NCBI GenBank assembly: GCA_024516155.1
Contig: JAJJXM010000068.1
Location: 244,295 to 308,294, forward strand
Direction of reading: 5' to 3'
Source of the DNA: Pyronema omphalodes
Lineage: Eukaryota; Ascomycota; Pezizomycetes; Pezizales; Pyronemataceae
DNA length: 64,000 nt
Part shown: piece after piece, positions 62,593 to 64,000 of the stretch
Numbering within the stretch: the stretch's first letter is position 1
Layout of the letters: every line of letters begins with the position of its first letter
Translations under genes and position numbers: made by a program
The notes under the pieces: model-generated
Databases searched by the model: none
What the model saw: the letters and a program-made list of their open reading frames with translations, nothing else
What the model was told of the DNA's origin: nothing

Positions 62593-62895
62593 ATGGATGA
62601 CTCTGCCTTCACCTATTGCAAAAGTACCGATGCCCAACACTGGAAGCTCGACGATTACCCCGGCAAGAAGTCTATTTGGCTGCAGTCCCTCACAAGCATC
62701 GAGAATAATCCTGGTTTCACAAAGAAGCAGCAGGCAACGGCTACGGATCTCCAGCACTACAATGCGTACGAGGTATACTTCCACTGCATTGGACTAACCG
62801 AAAAAGATTGGTGCCCTGAAGGCTTTCAGGTCATGAAAAGGCCTGGCTGGCCTGGCACTGGGCTTTTAATAAGGCCGCGTGCGAGGGCTTGGTAA
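62593..62895 (+). pseudogene. Unrecognised subtelomeric coding fragment 1
   Basis: An open frame reads MDDSAFTYCKSTDAQHWKLD...VYFHCIGLTEKDWCPEGFQ, with balanced composition and Trp/Cys content that look protein-like. After about 62830 another phase becomes more convincing (AWLAWHWAFNKAACEGLVKD to a TAG near 62930), suggesting either a frameshift or an acceptor site at TTTCAG (about 62827-62832). I do not recognise the family. It may be a decayed subtelomeric gene. Confidence 0.35.
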
Positions 62896-62936
62896 AGGAT
62901 GTGGCTGCGTGCAAGCAAGATTTCCCGTAGGGACTT

Positions 62937-63290
62937 ATGCATCCAAGCCACAACTCGGATTCGGGAAAAAGAACAAAAAGAAGACGGAAAGCGAAGCAGA
63001 CAACAGGGTTAGGGACAACATGGACCTGGAACTTAAACAATAGAGACGTTGTGAGTATCCCCAGCGTCAGCATGAATGTTTCCATGATTGATCGGGCCGG
63101 GGATGTGGCGAAGTATTTTGATCCATTGCCACAAGTGGAAGAAGCAATAACATTTGAAAGCTTAGAGGAGCTGGACATCGCCGCCGACAAATTACAAAAC
63201 GACTGGTCAACTCTCAGCTTCGTATATAACGTCTTGTACGTTCTCTTATCCTCATCTGCATATACATCACTAATGAAACTAGTTTCGTAA
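62937..63290 (+). pseudogene. Unrecognised subtelomeric coding fragment 2
   Basis: Reads MHPSHNSDSGKRTKRRRKAK...FESLEELDIAADKLQNDW...YVLLSSSAYTSLMKLVS. It starts with a basic cluster and ends in a hydrophobic stretch. It follows fragment 1 by 41 nt and may be a later exon or a shifted continuation of the same gene. No family recognised, and the start is arbitrary. Confidence 0.3.
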
Positions 63291-63836
63291 GATATCGTGA
63301 AGACCGAAGATTGCTGGAAGATGATTCGGGGGAACACACCTACGATGTCCTATGGGGCAGCATTTTTTTCCGCTTGCGCTTGTCCTCGGCATGGCCGTGC
63401 GCTGAGGTGAGACAGAACAGAAGGCAACGAGAGACGCCCTAAACTCCGATCGCTAGGATCCCTCTGTTGCCGTCAAAACCTGTAAAATCCGCCTAGATGG
63501 CGTTGTCTACGAACGTGACCATGTGTCGGCGCAGTGGGGCTTTCTCGAAGTCTCAAAGAAAGAATGTTCGGTATACGATCGGAAATTCCTTGTTGATTGG
63601 AAAAGACTTTTGACGCTAAAAGAGTTCATGACGTGGTGACAGCAGTACTTCAGGTTTTAGTTAGTTTTCTCTCACGCTAAGGTTGTTTCCTTCTAACCAC
63701 GTGTGGAAAGTTTGTCAACGAAATAAAAATGGTTGAAAATTCATGTTTCTCGGTTTTCGAAGCAATGGGCTAGGAAGTCGGGACAGACCGAAGCAAGGCA
63801 GAAGGTGTAATTAATAGATTCCATGAATAAGCTGCA
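63291..63836. other. Telomere-proximal unique sequence
   Basis: No supported ORF, RNA gene or repeat. It runs directly into the telomere array after GCTGCA. Confidence 0.6.
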
Positions 63837-64000
63837 GGGTTAGGGTTAGGGTTAGGGTTAGGGTTAGGGTTAGGGTTAGGGTTAGGGTTAGGGTTAGGGT
63901 TAGGGTTAGGGTTAGGGTTAGGGTTAGGGTTAGGGTTAGGGTTAGGGTTAGGGTTAGGGTTAGGGTTAGGGTTAGGGTTAGGGTTAGGGTTAGGGTTAGG
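63837..64000 (+). repeat. Telomere, (TTAGGG)n
   Basis: About 27 uninterrupted TTAGGG units to the end of the window. The G-rich strand reads towards the end, as expected for a right chromosome end. All 5' to 3' coordinates therefore run from centromere side to telomere. Confidence 0.98.

Noticed and set aside
1..64000. tRNA and rRNA genes
   Set aside because: None recognised by eye; no cloverleaf with A/B boxes or rRNA core sequence was seen.

Overview
This window is the end of a filamentous-fungal chromosome, most likely an ascomycete. It finishes at position 64000 in a TTAGGG telomere array. The left end carries one conserved gene with short (about 60-nt) fungal introns that have a CTAAC-type branch site. 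I cannot name the species from the sequence.

Layout. (1) 1-2292: a 5'-truncated TBC/EF-hand Rab-GAP gene, the only clear host gene. (2) 2293-9206: gene-poor DNA with several minisatellites, including an A6C array of about 245 bp, and inverted repeats. (3) 9207-30144: a minus-strand Tad1-like LINE, broken up by two solo LTRs of family A and by a full-length Ty3/gypsy element (B1). B1 itself holds a complete minus-strand gypsy element (C) and a solo LTR (family E). (4) 30145-59787: a minus-strand gypsy element (E1). Its 3' LTR holds B2, its pol holds D (LTRs appear identical, so very young), and its gag holds B3/B4, a recombinant of two B copies. (5) 59788-60784: a broken B pol fragment (B5). 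(6) 60785-63836: subtelomeric repeats, a third family-A solo LTR, and unrecognised coding fragments. (7) 63837-64000: the telomere. Most nesting steps are supported by 5-bp target-site duplications read directly from the sequence: CCTGC, TCRGC, GCCAT, GCAAC, CAAAG, GGCAG, GATAG, CTGCC.

How the elements work. All four coding gypsy families (B, C, D, E) are chromoviruses: gag with a CCHC knuckle, then PR-RT-RNase H-IN-chromodomain. They share three features. First, a 9-12 nt stretch just after the 5' LTR is the perfect complement of a stretch in the LTR that lies, in C, D and E, about 35-50 nt after a TATA-like box, which predicts Tf1/sushi-type self-priming instead of tRNA priming. Second, a G GGA AAA slippery heptamer is followed 5-7 nt later by a stem-loop at the gag stop, which predicts -1 frameshifting into pol. 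Third, extra coding sequence lies upstream of gag (ORF0 in B and E; an in-frame extension without ATG in C and D).

Families C and D also carry a third ORF after pol. It has a conserved Cys/His-rich domain, and its last ~35 codons, a predicted membrane segment, are read from inside the 3' LTR. That env-position gene is the most novel-looking object in the window.
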